In this document: one piece after another, positions 27,601 to 35,824 of the stretch
Layout of the letters: every line of letters begins with the position of its first letter
How positions within the stretch are numbered: the stretch's first letter is position 1
NCBI RefSeq assembly: GCF_004798865.1
Contig: NW_025335268.1
Coordinates: 254,724 to 318,723, forward strand
Direction of reading: 5' to 3'
DNA length: 64,000 nucleotides
Origin: Varanus komodoensis
Taxonomy: Eukaryota; Chordata; Lepidosauria; Squamata; Varanidae
Translations under genes and position numbers: made by a program
Notes under the pieces: model-generated
What the model saw: the letters and a program-made list of their open reading frames with translations, nothing else
Databases searched by the model: none
Told to the model about the DNA's origin: nothing

Positions 27601-30600
27601 GTGCTTCTGGAAAATGCCTTGGCCAATGAAGAATGTTTGCAAGAAAATTCTGTGACTTTAAATGTATGAAGGGAGGAAACTTCACTCAGGCAATGGGGCC
27701 AGTGCCAGTATCAGATTTGCTTCCCAGTACTGAAATGTAAAGACCCTTCAGAGGTGTCTGAGGCATTCCTCCGTTCAGTTCTGTCCAATGATGCTTCATG
27801 TGCAGTGTTTGGCCAAGTCAGAAGCAGGCTGTGAGCATTCCCTCTGACCTAGCAAATGCCAGGAGGTTGTGGGGAGTGGCGGATGAAGACAAAAGGCTGC
27901 AATTTGCTCACTGTGTGATTTTGGACCAGTCAGACTGCCAGCCCAACCTGCTTCACAGGGTTCTGAGGATACGATTGTGAGGAGGAGGAGAATTATTTAA
28001 GCCACCTGGAGGTCATTTAAAAGAAAAAAGGCAGGATATTAAACAAACAAACAAATGTGGGTACTCCTGATTAGGAATTGCTCTGGCACGGAATTAGTGT
28101 TTGAACATTCTTGAGCAACAGATGACAGACCTTTGAATTTGGTATTGCCTACTTTGAGAATATGTAAATCAGGGGTCTCAAACTCGCAGCCCGCGGGCCA
28201 ATTGCCAGGATGGGCGGGGCACGGGGGAGGGGCCCTGCGGCCTTCAAAGTGCCGGCGGTGCCCGGGCCGGCCGTGGGATGAGTGGCCCACCACCACCGCT
28301 TGATGCGGCCCAGCCTCACCCAGACTCTACTTCCAGCGGCCCCCAGGTAAGTTGAGTTTGAGACCCCTGATGTAAATGGAACTGTCCAGCAAACTGACTG
28401 ACTTGTGAAGAAAAAGGGACTTCTCTTCTGGACTTCTTGATTTATATGATCTCTATTGCTCTTGCTTTTGGAATTTTGCTTGTAAAACCTATTTTATGTA
28501 TGCAGTTAAATATTTTTTTGAATACACATCACCTAAGCCAGTTGTTCTCCAGGGAAGGAGGTGTTGCTGAGTTGCTCAGCAGTTCTGGTGTTTTGTGTAT
28601 TTATAGTTGGTATCTTGTTGGCATCATTTTAGTACCTTCTTAACTATTCCATGAAAGGAAATATGGGCAGGCTTCTCATGACAGGTTTGAGCTAAAGGAT
28701 CTTGAAAATAGCATGCGAGCTACCTGGTTTTGGCGTCTGTGTGTTGTGATTGTAATTCATTGACCTGTATTTCTGTTACTGTGACTTAAATAAAAGAGTT
28801 GCCCTACTAGAGCATGCAAATTTTAGGTATTCTTGGTACCTGTGAACATGGGTGTCCACAGGAACTTTTCCAGGCCACGAGAGGGGCAGCAAAGCTGCAC
28901 AGTAGTTGTGGTTAGAATTTGCACACATTGTATGTACTGCTATAACACACCTGAACATGTTTCTTCTGTGTGTAGTTTACTACTAATGCTGCATTTCATA
29001 GCATTTAGAAGCTTACACAAGTAGCAGAAAATCCAGGGAATGGAACAGCACTAATGCAAGAGTTATATTCAAGAAGCATCATGAACTCCAGTGGAACATT
29101 TAAAGTGAGAGGTAAAAAGCACACACCTAAATACTTTGGCCACCTAATGAGAAGGAAGGACTCACTGGAGAAGAGCCTAATGCTGGGAACAGTAGATGGC
29201 AAAAGAAGGAGGAGACGGCAGAGAATGAGGTGGCTAGATGGAGTCACTGAAGCAGTCGGTGTGAGCTTAAGTGGATTCCAGGGGATTGTGGGGGACAGAA
29301 AGGCCTGGAGGAATGTTGTCCGTGGGGTCGCGATGGGTTGGACGTGACTTCGTGACTAGCAACAGCAAAGAACAAGAGGAAGAAAACCAAATGAAGGCAT
29401 CACTGTGGCATAGTGACAGGGACTATCAGGAGACCTGGTTCCTAATTCCCACCTGGCCATGAAGCTCACTGGTAGCTCTGCTTCAGTCACTGACACACCT
29501 ACATCATAGAGCGGTTGTGGGAATAAGACAGATAGGACAATGATTATGTAATCGGCCTTCGGTTCCCTGCAGGAAAAGAAAATGTGGGAGATAAAATACA
29601 TGAACAAAAATAAATGTACAAATATATGCATCTGTATTAAGAAAATTGCATTGGATATTTCCTGGCATCACTGCCCTGACATCAAGAACTCCTGGAATTA
29701 CTTACTTGGAAACACGGGTGTATACTCTCTGGCACAGTGTTTATTAGAGCAGACAGGAAATTGCCTCTGCACAGAACCAGTGTGTGAAAGAGCTAGTATT
29801 CAACCCAGAAACAGTTATTCTGCAATTGCAATCAGCAAAATTTTCTTTCTAGAGTCACTTGCTACCCATATGGCACCACTGATCTTGCAGAGGAGACTGA
29901 CAGAGACTTCTTGATGGTGCTCTCTTCAGAAGATCTCACATGAGAGTTGGCTCATAATGCATCTGGGGCCCCAGCTGAGTCAAGGGGAGAAAACCAGAAT
30001 GTAAGAATTTGGGCACATTTGTCAAGGGAAGCAGAATTATGTACATTCATAGATCTCTGGATAAATTCAGAGGCCCAGGGATACCGCCAAAGAACTACAC
30101 ATGATAATCTTTTCCTCTGGTTTCTGTGCAGTTGTTATTACAGGACTACTCTTGTGCTCCCATGCAGTGCAAGGAGAAGCTTGCACAGGTTGAAGAAAAA
30201 AAATAAAGAAATTGCAGCTCACAACAAGCACTCGGGTAGTGAACTTTGTACCATGCCATTCTGTAACAATTGTTCTAGAATCCAGCTGGGTCTGAGGGAT
30301 GCAATGCATGGCTGTATTGATGGCAGCAGGATTTCCTTGAGCCATTCACAGAGAGAGAGGCTCTATCCCATGAAAAACTGCCCATCTTCAACCCATGACC
30401 TGTCCTCCACAACTCCAGGATGTCAAGGTTCCAGGCATCTTCATTGTACTCAAGATGTGTAGCTCTCTGTCTGCAACTATTGCAAGACCTCCAGATCCTG
30501 AGCTGCCTCATAAAATTTTCTGGTTTGAGCTGAAGCACATCCAGGTAGCCCATCCCTGCTTCTCCAGCAATCAGCACTCCATCCTCTCAGGGACAAATTC

Positions 30601-32279
30601 ACCAACAACATACTGCTTCAGTTCAAGCAGCCCAGTGTATTTTTCTTCTGCAAAAAAAGAAATCAGGTTCGCAACCACACAAGGCAAACCCAGGAATGCT
30701 GCAAAAAGTAAGGTCTTAGGCAAAGTCAACTGGGAAGTGATCTGAAGTACTTTCCCAAAGGAAATGCAGCTGGAGCTGGGCCTCAAAATGGAAGATGTGG
30801 TGACCTGTCCTCAAGACATCGGGGCTCTTCCACCTGCTATGCCCAAACATCTGTTTGTGCAGAACCAGCAGCAGTGAGTGCAAACCTGTGCTGCCGATTT
30901 GCACATGCTTATCATGCATCAGCTTGCTAATACTGGAGAACTGCTGAAAAACCTAGAAAGTGAGGTTGAGCAGCCTTTCCTCAAATTGTTTCAGGTGAGG
31001 GCAGAAACTCAGTGACTGCTCTGTCTTTTGACTTGATACATATGTTCAGAAAGCCAAGTGAGCACCTCTCTCCTTGGCTTTCCCGGGGGAAGAGGTTGAG
31101 GCTGTGGCTGCACACCAGAAGTGCAGTCTGAAGGGCCAACACAGCTGCTACTACAGCCAAAGAACCCAGAGGAGCAAGGGAAGAATCTGTGGAAGAGGAG
31201 GCAACACTAACCAATGCTTAACAGTGGTGTGTCTCTGAAACAAGCATCAAACTGACAGGGTGCAATTCACAAACAAACACAAACAATGAACAACCAACAA
31301 ACCTTTGTTAGGTTGTGAACTGAGGGTTGTTTGGTCAATGATAAACCATGGTTTGTTAGTGTGGCTTGGTGCACTTGACTCTTGTGTTATCCCATCCATT
31401 GCTGTCACATCTCAAGTCTCATGTGGCATATAGTATCTCAAGCCCCCTCTCACTGTTTCCCCATCACTTTCTCCATTATTTGGCAGACTCTAATTCCTCA
31501 GTTGTCTGCCTGACTTTCCCTGAATCTCCCGTTGCAGTTGAAAGCAGCATTCTGTCTAGTGGTAGGGAGCTGGTATTTTAATTAACTATCTGTAAGCATT
31601 TATGATTTAAATAAAGTTGCATTATCAAGCCTTAATCTTTGTCAGTAAGTTAATTTTCTTCGTTGGAATACAGCATAGGATCTCTTGTATAACATGCCTC
31701 TGCAAAAGAATTTCCAAGTCAGTCGGATACAGATAGAAACATTCACATATGGGTACATGCATAAACAAGTACGATTAGTAAATTGGGTTAAAAGTATACT
31801 TGGGTTAATTTTAGAACTATTTGAACACTACATTTTATAAACCTACAGTTCAAGCAGATTTGTTTGTTTATTCACCAAGAGCTTAGTTAGGCTCTGAGAC
31901 TCATTGCCTTCTGTATCTTTCTGGTAAAATAAGGTCTTACGAACATATGAAAAGGAAAGCTGCCTTATACCAAGAGAAACCTGATCTTGCTTAGCATTGC
32001 CTATACTGAGGCAATCTCACCTTAGGCTAAAGAACTCAAACCTCCAAGGTGTTAACAGCATCAAAATGCTTTAGTACGCAGTGCCCAGAGGGCCACCTAC
32101 ATTAATGTTTTGTTTTGTGCAGAGAGAAGAAGAAAGAGCTTGAACGTGAAGAACTCTGGAAGAAGCTGGAAGAACTAAAGTTAACGAAAGATCAGTCTCA
32201 CCAGCTGAGCAATGCGTCCTCCACGATAAATGCACCAAACGACGAAGTGCCAAATGAAAGTGACAGCCTCTCTTTGTGA
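6418..32279 (+). CDS. PPP2R5A: PPP2R5A, PP2A regulatory subunit B56-alpha, exons 2-13 (5' partial)
   Basis: Twelve exons join in phase into 434 residues, counting an Asp shared with the missing exon 1. This corresponds to human residues 61 to the end. The product is the B56-alpha subunit, which binds the PP2A scaffold and catalytic subunits and recruits substrates carrying LxxIxE motifs. It is a solenoid of HEAT-like repeats. The block [20 protein letters not shown] (exon 5) and [10 protein letters not shown] (exon 7) are intact; from family knowledge these line the LxxIxE groove. Alpha is preferred over epsilon because of [55 protein letters not shown] and [20 protein letters not shown]. The B56-epsilon equivalents differ. 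All introns are GT-AG. The last 31 residues diverge from human. Exons: 6418-6614, 10042-10143, 11417-11509, 13829-13959, 16277-16336, 18038-18146, 19034-19087, 21366-21416, 22751-22870, 22951-23078, 26026-26127, 32123-32279. Confidence 0.96.
6615..10041 (+). other. PPP2R5A intron 2
   Basis: 3.4 kb, AT-rich. It includes dispersed CATGGTT/AACCATG palindromic repeat pieces (about 6865-6915 and 8470-8590) and a SINE/LINE tail at about 8005-8066 (atgtaagctgccttgaaccc then ggatataaatataataaaa). Nothing else is recognised. Confidence 0.7.
10042..10143 (+). CDS. PPP2R5A: PPP2R5A exon 3
   Basis: 34 codons, phase 0 at both ends. The acceptor is ttcccccccag-like and the donor is gtatat. It encodes [20 protein letters not shown] followed by [14 protein letters not shown], a loop strongly conserved in all B56 proteins. 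SENPDF is the alpha-type version; epsilon has SDSNEF. Confidence 0.95.
11417..11509 (+). CDS. PPP2R5A: PPP2R5A exon 4
   Basis: 31 codons, phase 0. The acceptor is ctatcatag and the donor is gtaaat. It encodes [20 protein letters not shown] followed by [11 protein letters not shown], a HEAT-like helix pair. It is nearly identical to the human alpha exon. Confidence 0.95.
12440..12765. repeat. Degenerate tandem units of about 45-61 bases
   Basis: Five units begin near 12505, 12557, 12617, 12662 and 12723. Each has a core like aaggcatggcagaaccagag followed by gcaaaggcaag. Unit lengths vary, so it is old. The array is part of a longer unclassified interspersed repeat reaching about 13165, inside PPP2R5A intron 4. 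Confidence 0.65.
13829..13959 (+). CDS. PPP2R5A: PPP2R5A exon 5
   Basis: The exon starts in phase 0 and ends after two bases of an Arg codon. The acceptor is attaacag and the donor is gtataa. It encodes [20 protein letters not shown] and [20 protein letters not shown]. The His-Arg-x-Tyr cluster and the Arg of AFIRK belong, from published B56 structures, to the LxxIxE-binding groove. All are present. Confidence 0.95.
13960..16276 (+). other. PPP2R5A intron 5
   Basis: 2.3 kb. A palindromic MITE fragment lies at 14104-14216. Open frames such as 14909-15217 have no family resemblance and no partner exon. No further structure is seen. Confidence 0.65.
14104..14216. mobile_element. Palindromic hAT-like MITE
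   Basis: The left half contains tgtccttcagatgttgtagt and the right half ctgtagttggagggagcag with agaaggttaga. This is the common reptile family in which agatgttttggactacaact is followed by its own inverse. Related copies lie at about 41535-41610, 57385-57510, 58555-58660, 58925-59065 and 59605-59700. Confidence 0.6.
16277..16336 (+). CDS. PPP2R5A: PPP2R5A exon 6
   Basis: 60 bases with split codons at both ends (1 + 57 + 2). The acceptor is taacag and the donor is the consensus gtaagt. It encodes [19 protein letters not shown]. Confidence 0.94.
18038..18146 (+). CDS. PPP2R5A: PPP2R5A exon 7
   Basis: The acceptor is tttttttcag and the donor is gtatgt. It encodes [20 protein letters not shown] and [17 protein letters not shown]. 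The Lys and His of PLKAEHK help form the LxxIxE groove in family structures. [10 protein letters not shown] is the alpha signature (epsilon has LHTVRSLSLF). Confidence 0.95.
19034..19087 (+). CDS. PPP2R5A: PPP2R5A exon 8
   Basis: 18 codons, phase 0. The acceptor is gtattttag and the donor is gtgagt. It encodes [18 protein letters not shown]. Human alpha has KDTTLTEP, so Met replaces Thr. Confidence 0.94.
19238..19465 (+). mobile_element. tRNA-derived SINE (Sauria-type)
   Basis: The head gagagccagtatactgtagt then ggttggaggattggacttgg represents the tRNA-like A-box region. It is followed by the acctgcctcatagaatgt block and the tail aaaaaaggtgggatatgaaa with AAT-rich ends. It lies in PPP2R5A intron 8. 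Confidence 0.75.
19804..20229 (-). mobile_element. L2/CR1-like LINE, ORF2 C-terminus and 3' end, antisense
   Basis: On the - strand a 93-residue frame contains [17 protein letters not shown], then [16 protein letters not shown], then [11 protein letters not shown]. This is the typical C-terminus of L2/CR1-clade ORF2 (AFSVxAPxLWNxLP, FKxxLKTxLF). A (GTT)n run at 19804-19830 marks the tail end. The 5' part is truncated. It inserted into PPP2R5A intron 8. Confidence 0.8.
20655..20912 (+). mobile_element. RTE/BovB-like LINE 3' end
   Basis: The frame [20 protein letters not shown] followed by [17 protein letters not shown] matches the C-terminus of BovB/RTE ORF (FGHLMRRxDSLEKxLMLGxx, [13 protein letters not shown]). 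It ends with gttggagacatcttgacgg-cacataacagcaaaca. BovB is known in squamates and ruminants. It is 5'-truncated. Confidence 0.65.
21366..21416 (+). CDS. PPP2R5A: PPP2R5A exon 9
   Basis: 17 codons, phase 0, one of the smallest exons of the gene. The acceptor follows a T-rich stretch (attacaatctag) and the donor is gtcagt. It encodes [17 protein letters not shown], invariant against human alpha from memory. Confidence 0.94.
22751..22870 (+). CDS. PPP2R5A: PPP2R5A exon 10
   Basis: 40 codons, phase 0. The acceptor is tttttctcacag and the donor is gtataa. It encodes [20 protein letters not shown] and [20 protein letters not shown]. The following intron is only 80 bases. Confidence 0.95.
22871..22950 (+). 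other. PPP2R5A intron 10, 80 bases
   Basis: The donor gtataaag and acceptor tgtatttccag are only 80 bases apart. The sequence is T-rich before the acceptor. It is far shorter than the other introns here (0.7-6 kb). Confidence 0.9.
22951..23078 (+). CDS. PPP2R5A: PPP2R5A exon 11
   Basis: Starts in phase 0 and ends with two bases of a split codon. The acceptor is gtatttccag and the donor is gtatgt. It encodes [40 protein letters not shown] and WN, then CT of a codon completed by exon 12. That codon reads Leu (CT+G). Human alpha and epsilon have Pro here. Confidence 0.94.
25139..25345 (-). mobile_element. LINE 3' tail, antisense, inside an older repeat
   Basis: It begins tatttatttatttattacat then ttatatgctgcctatctcac, followed by an A-rich stretch with aaaatacactataaacaatg and ataaaatccaatataaatac. 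This is the antisense 3' end of the same LINE type seen at 4745 and 19804. Confidence 0.55.
25547..25590. repeat. Perfect 15-base inverted repeat, 14-base loop
   Basis: The left arm ACAGTACAAGTCCTC (25547-25561) and right arm GAGGACTTGTACTGT (25576-25590) are exact complements. They could form a hairpin in intron 11 RNA. No mobile-element ends or target duplication are seen around it. Confidence 0.85.
26026..26127 (+). CDS. PPP2R5A: PPP2R5A exon 12
   Basis: 1 + 99 + 2 bases. The acceptor is ccttttgttctag and the donor is gtattt. It encodes [20 protein letters not shown] and [13 protein letters not shown], then the first two bases of Arg. Human alpha reads [20 protein letters not shown], so there are three conservative changes in this stretch. 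Confidence 0.94.
27860..28058 (+). mobile_element. tRNA-derived SINE (Sauria-type), 5'-truncated
   Basis: It shows ttttggaccagtcagactgc, then cccaacctgcttcacagggt, and the tail ggcaggatattaaacaaaca with (AAAC)n. The tRNA-like head is mostly lost. Confidence 0.65.
28170..28369. mobile_element. hAT-type MITE with intact ends and 8-base target duplication
   Basis: The terminal inverted repeats are CAGGGGTCTCAAACTC and GAGTTTGAGACCCCTG, an exact 16-base match. They are flanked by the 8-base duplication ATGTAAAT at 28162-28169 and 28370-28377. The 200-base interior is GC-rich with many CpGs and the phrase cagcccgcgggcc. An 8-base duplication is the hAT hallmark. The element cannot code for transposase. 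Confidence 0.9.
29070..29368 (+). mobile_element. RTE/BovB-like LINE 3' end
   Basis: An open frame reads [40 protein letters not shown] and [18 protein letters not shown]. It closely follows the ruminant/squamate BovB C-terminus (DREAWRAAVHGVA). The 3' UTR phrase gggttggacgtgacttcgtg then actagcaacagcaa parallels the BovB end. It is less decayed than the copy at 20655 and is truncated at its 5' side. Confidence 0.7.
29395..29630 (+). mobile_element. tRNA-derived SINE (Sauria-type)
   Basis: The head tcactgtggcatagtgacag, gagacctggttcctaattcc and ccatgaagctcactgg are recognisable. The tail contains ctgcaggaaaagaaaatgtgg and ends in AAATAAA-rich sequence. It lies just after the BovB end. Confidence 0.65.
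29740..30990 (+). repeat. Unclassified interspersed repeat (copy B)
   Basis: It is collinear with copy A (3880-4690) over about 800 bases, and its first part (tgtttattagagcagacag then gaaattgcctctgcacagaac) also matches 23290-23345. The longest open frame (29947-30462, 171 codons) shows no known domain. Family and autonomy are unknown. Confidence 0.55.
31935..32020 (-). mobile_element. tRNA-related SINE fragment, second family
   Basis: It contains gaacatatgaaaaggaaagc then tgccttataccaagagaaacc and gcctatactgaggcaatctc, the head of the common squamate repeat whose middle is seen at 37255. It ends about 100 bases upstream of PPP2R5A exon 13. Orientation is uncertain. Confidence 0.5.
32123..32279 (+). 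CDS. PPP2R5A: PPP2R5A exon 13 (last coding exon)
   Basis: The acceptor is tgttttgtgcag and the stop is TGA at 32277-32279. It begins with the charged helix [20 protein letters not shown], as in human. After LKL the tail reads [20 protein letters not shown] and then [11 protein letters not shown]. Human alpha ends KKALEKQNSAYNMHSILSNT-SAE. Only LSN(A/T)S aligns, and the tail is about 8 residues longer overall. The frame is open with no splice signal that would restore the human tail. Confidence 0.92.
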
Positions 32280-32734
32280 GAGACCTTTTATACACAAGGT
32301 TTTTTAAATATGTAAAAAAAGCAAAAGAGAAACCTCATCAGTATATTTGAAATGGCCAACCTTTTTCCTCTGGCAAAGTGTAAATGACATTTTTGAACTG
32401 AAATACAGTAATTGAATGTGACATTATTTACCACAACATATTGTAAATTTGTCTCTAATCATTGTTATATTGTCACTTCTGACATTTCACAGAAACAAAT
32501 TTTATCATTTATGATGTGTGTGATTTAATAATGGGAGTGGTGAAAATTATGACTTGAACTTCTCTTTCTTTCCTTTTTTTTTTTTTAAATCGTGTTGCAC
32601 ATAGGCATAGAAGTCAGCTATTTACATTTCCCACCGATGTGCTTTCTGCATTACTGTAGGTTTGGGTTGAGATTCTGGAAGACTTTGAGCTTTGCTGTAT
32701 TGTCTCAAATGAAACTAAGACTGTCATCTTATAC

Positions 32735-32806
32735 CAATTTATGTGAGAGTGAGACCCGTTAAACCCGGTGGAGCTTGCTTCTGAGTAAACATGCATAGGA
32801 TCAGGT
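32735..32806. repeat. Short dispersed palindromic repeat in the PPP2R5A 3' UTR
   Basis: It contains gcttgcttctgagtaaacat then gcataggatcaggttg. This is half of a very common squamate repeat that reads gcaatcctata..actcagaagtaagtccca and its inverse. Other copies lie at about 43965-44060 and 50765-50840. Confidence 0.6.
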
Positions 32807-33824
32807 TGAAATTTGTATCTAAATTAAATGACACAGATTTCAGAACTATTGCTGCATAAGGTGTTTCAGAGAGCAAAGAACCATGGGGCAGAGTATATAG
32901 CACAACTCAGACATTCTGACCTCCTCTCTCCCACAATCATCACTGTGTGAAGGTGAGATTAGTAGTAAGTATGTTGGTTGCATATTCCACATGTCCGATC
33001 ACTGCTCCTGTGGCCTTTCACCTATTTGGGGCTGAATATGCAGCAGGGAGACTTTTTACTTAAATAGATTCTATGTGTGATTTAGAATGTTAGAAGATCA
33101 GGGTTTTAATCTGCATTGGAAGCCTTTTCTAGTAAACATTTCTCCCTGCTGAATAAATTGAGCCTACAGCGTGGGGAGCTGCAGAAATGGCCATGTAGAC
33201 ATGCAGGAGGAGGAGCATTTAGCTTTTCCCCACTCTCCCCATCAATTGATGGTAATTGTCTAGAGGGGTAGAATGCTTGATTAGGGCTTGGCTTTAAATA
33301 AAGCAACAAGTTAAAAATACGATGTAGCATGTGCGCGTTCTGGATGAATAATGAGGAAACATCAACTTCTACTGAAAGACTGCAGTACTGCCCATTTAGC
33401 CCCTACATCTCTCCATCTCTAGTGAGGATTCAGTGGTCATGTATCCAGTGGTATAACTGAGGATTGGAGCCTATCATTGAACTTCCAAACTTAGTTCAAG
33501 TGTTCTTGTAGATCCTAGCAGTTTCCTGCTTTTCAGTCTGGTTCTGCAAAATGGTCCAACCTCTCATTAAAAGTTAGCATTGATCAATGCTTATCCAGGT
33601 ATAGGATCATCTATGTGACTCAACAGTTCCTTGTTTTCTTCTAAGAAAAATACAGTGTGCTTTTTAAGATGGCAAAAGCTGACTCTAGAAGTTTTTCTGT
33701 TTTTATTTGATCAGGTGGAGCATTTTTTGTGGATCTTTCTATCAGAGTACCATTCCAGTCTCTTAAATTGCAATTGTATGGAAAATGGTTTTGTATTGAA
33801 AGATTGAGGGATTGAGCAGCATTC

Positions 33825-33830
33825 AATAAA
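33825..33830 (+). terminator. PPP2R5A: Polyadenylation signal of PPP2R5A (distal)
   Basis: An AATAAA in the context attcAATAAAgtctttatgt is followed by tttgtaattagtgctgtgt, a typical GU-rich downstream element. A proximal AATAAA at 33297-33302 could give a shorter mRNA. Confidence 0.65.
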
Positions 33831-34485
33831 GTCTTTATGTTTGTAATTAGTGCTGTGTATTATAATCTTTTTAGTTAACCATGCTGAACAAGAGTTTGGT
33901 TATATTGGGGGTTCCAAAACATTATGCTTAAATTTAATGGATGTGTTGAAACCAAGGACCAAACCAAGTATTGACTGTCAGAGAGAGAATAGCTGGCAAG
34001 ACAGATGGATATCGCTTAGCCTCTGGTCTAGTTTAGATGGGTTCTTTTGTGGGCAGCAATGGCCACAGCCAACAAGCAGATGTCTGTTCATGCAGTGAGA
34101 CATCCCTTAATGAGCCATGACCAGTAAGAGAGAGCAAGGATGCTGTCTGCAGCCCACCACTTCTTTTTCTCAGCAATCCACATGCAGCTCTGTAAGTAGC
34201 TGAATGCAATGTCCAGCCTTGGACCACTGGGTTGTTTAGGGCCAAATGGCCTACAGTTAACACAGCAAAGGTTAACCCCTAGTTGTCTAGCCACTAACAC
34301 CATGTTCAGCAACCTATGGAGCTGAGAAAAGGTTGCTGAGTAGACACAGAAGTGGCAGGTGCGCTGCAGGCCATGGACTTAACTCTTTCCAGCTCACCTG
34401 ACAACCCATGGGTTGTTTAACCAATGGATTACCCTTTCATGTGAACTTTTCCTTCATCACATAATAGTTTTCCAAAACACAAATA

Positions 34486-34904
34486 CAGTGGTACCTTGGC
34501 TCACAAATTTAATCCATTCCAGGACCCAAATTGGTCATGAGCCAAGTCAAAGGTTAATCCATTCTGTAACTATTTTTTTTTTAACTCACAAAAATTTGAA
34601 GCAAAGTGACAAAGGACAACAAAGATTGCGGCCATCTCACCCCCCCCCCCCCGCACCAGCGATCATGCTGGGGAAGGGGGGAGACTGGCACGAACATGGG
34701 CGTGCTCGGGCAAGGAACACAGGTGCAAGCGCAGCCATCTCCTTACCCGGCACTACTGCGATCGCGCCTGTGTAGGGAAGGCAGGCGCACTCATGATCGT
34801 TACCCAATGAGGAGTTTGCAACCCACAGCAAAATTTTTATGAAATTTCTGTTCGCAACCCGATTTGGTCGTGAACTGAGGCGTTCGTGAGCTGAGGCACC
34901 ACTG
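34486..34904. mobile_element. Tigger/pogo-like MITE, copy 1
   Basis: The ends CAGTGGTACCTTGGCTCACA and (inverted) CAGTGGTGCCTCAGCTCACG match at most positions and are flanked by TA, the Tc1/mariner target duplication. It is 419 bases with no transposase. It includes a C-run (13-14 C near 34640) and GC-rich middle. A second copy lies at 60020-60496. The interiors align throughout, including aaaaatttgaagcaaagtga. Confidence 0.85.
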
Positions 34905-35454
34905 TAGTTTCTCCTTGGTTAGTGGGAGGCAGCATGTTCACACTTAAGAATAAATTGGATCCAGTGCTTTGGGTTTATAGATTTGTGGAACTCGGTTTGG
35001 TTTCAGTTTGGAGTCATGTGAGCCACAACAGCAAATCCATGCCAATGGCACATGGGGACATAAACTTTGGCATGCTTTGTATGATTGGAAACAGTATCAA
35101 GTCCACCTCAGTAAAGGACAAAATTTTAATACACAATAGTAGCTAACAACATTTGCAGTACAATCTTGTGGCTACTAAGTATCATCTGGATGGTCACAGG
35201 TGTGTTAGGAGAAATGGTTCTGACCTCATAGCTTCTGTGCCCAAAGCGCTCTTCTCACCCTTCTAGCCAGTGTGGAAAGAACTGTGCTGGTTGTGGCTCC
35301 AGGCTTAAACACGTGACCTCAACAGGCTTGTTAACTGCCCAGAAAACTGAAGTAAAGTATGATATAGGAATATTCTAAACAAACAATAGTGAAGCTCTCT
35401 TAGGGTAAAAGGGCTCAGTATAAGCCAGCTTTCCCCCCACCCCACTGCTTTACA

Positions 35455-35640
35455 TGTTTGTTACATTTATATCCTGCCTTTCCTCCAAGGAGTCCCAGGT
35501 GTGGAGTAGATGATCTTCTTCCTTCCTTTTTGACAATTTAACATTGCAAGGTCGGTTAGACTGAGAGTGAGTGGCTTTAAAGTCAGTGGGGATGAGACCT
35601 TTTAAGTCCCAACACTCTTAACCACTATACCATGCTAGCT
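35455..35640 (-). mobile_element. tRNA-derived SINE (Sauria-type), antisense
   Basis: It begins gttacatttatatcctgcct then ttcctccaaggagt and ends caacactcttaaccactata then ccatgctagct, the complement of the A-box head (tagtggttaagagtg). It is almost full-length but diverged in the middle. Confidence 0.75.
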
Positions 35641-35824
35641 GTTTTTTACATCCATTCCATCTATTTGGTTGGCCTAATAAAGGAATTGCCCTAGTATAAA
35701 CTTGGAAGAGTGTGAAATTAATAACCCACTGCCAACAGGATTTTTCAGGATGCTTACTTTCTTCAATTTAGACTTTCAATCACAAGATCTATCAGTTGTA
35801 CTGCAGTATTGCATAGATGTGAGA

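Larger units (their letters stand above)
26128..32122 (+). other. PPP2R5A intron 12 (TE-rich)
   Basis: 6.0 kb, the longest complete intron of PPP2R5A in the window. It holds a SINE (about 27860-28058), a hAT MITE (28170-28369), a BovB end (about 29070-29368), another SINE (about 29395-29630), an unclassified repeat (about 29740-30990) and palindromic CATGGTT-type sequence (about 31295-31370). A tRNA-SINE-like fragment (about 31935-32020) ends 100 bases before the last exon. Confidence 0.75.
32280..33845 (+). other. PPP2R5A: PPP2R5A 3' UTR
   Basis: About 1.57 kb of AT-rich sequence follows the stop codon. AATAAA hexamers occur at 33297-33302 and 33825-33830. The second is followed by a GT-rich stretch, so the main cleavage site is probably near 33845. 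A short dispersed repeat lies inside the UTR at about 32735-32806. The exact 3' end is inferred. Confidence 0.7.

Noticed and set aside
29947-30462. The longest open frame of the window, 171 codons, as a gene
   Set aside because: It has no recognisable domain and lies inside a dispersed repeat (copy B). There is no splice context or conservation cue.
6418-32279. PPP2R5E (epsilon) instead of PPP2R5A
   Set aside because: Signature blocks ([31 protein letters not shown]) are alpha-type, and the neighbour PACC1 fits the alpha locus.
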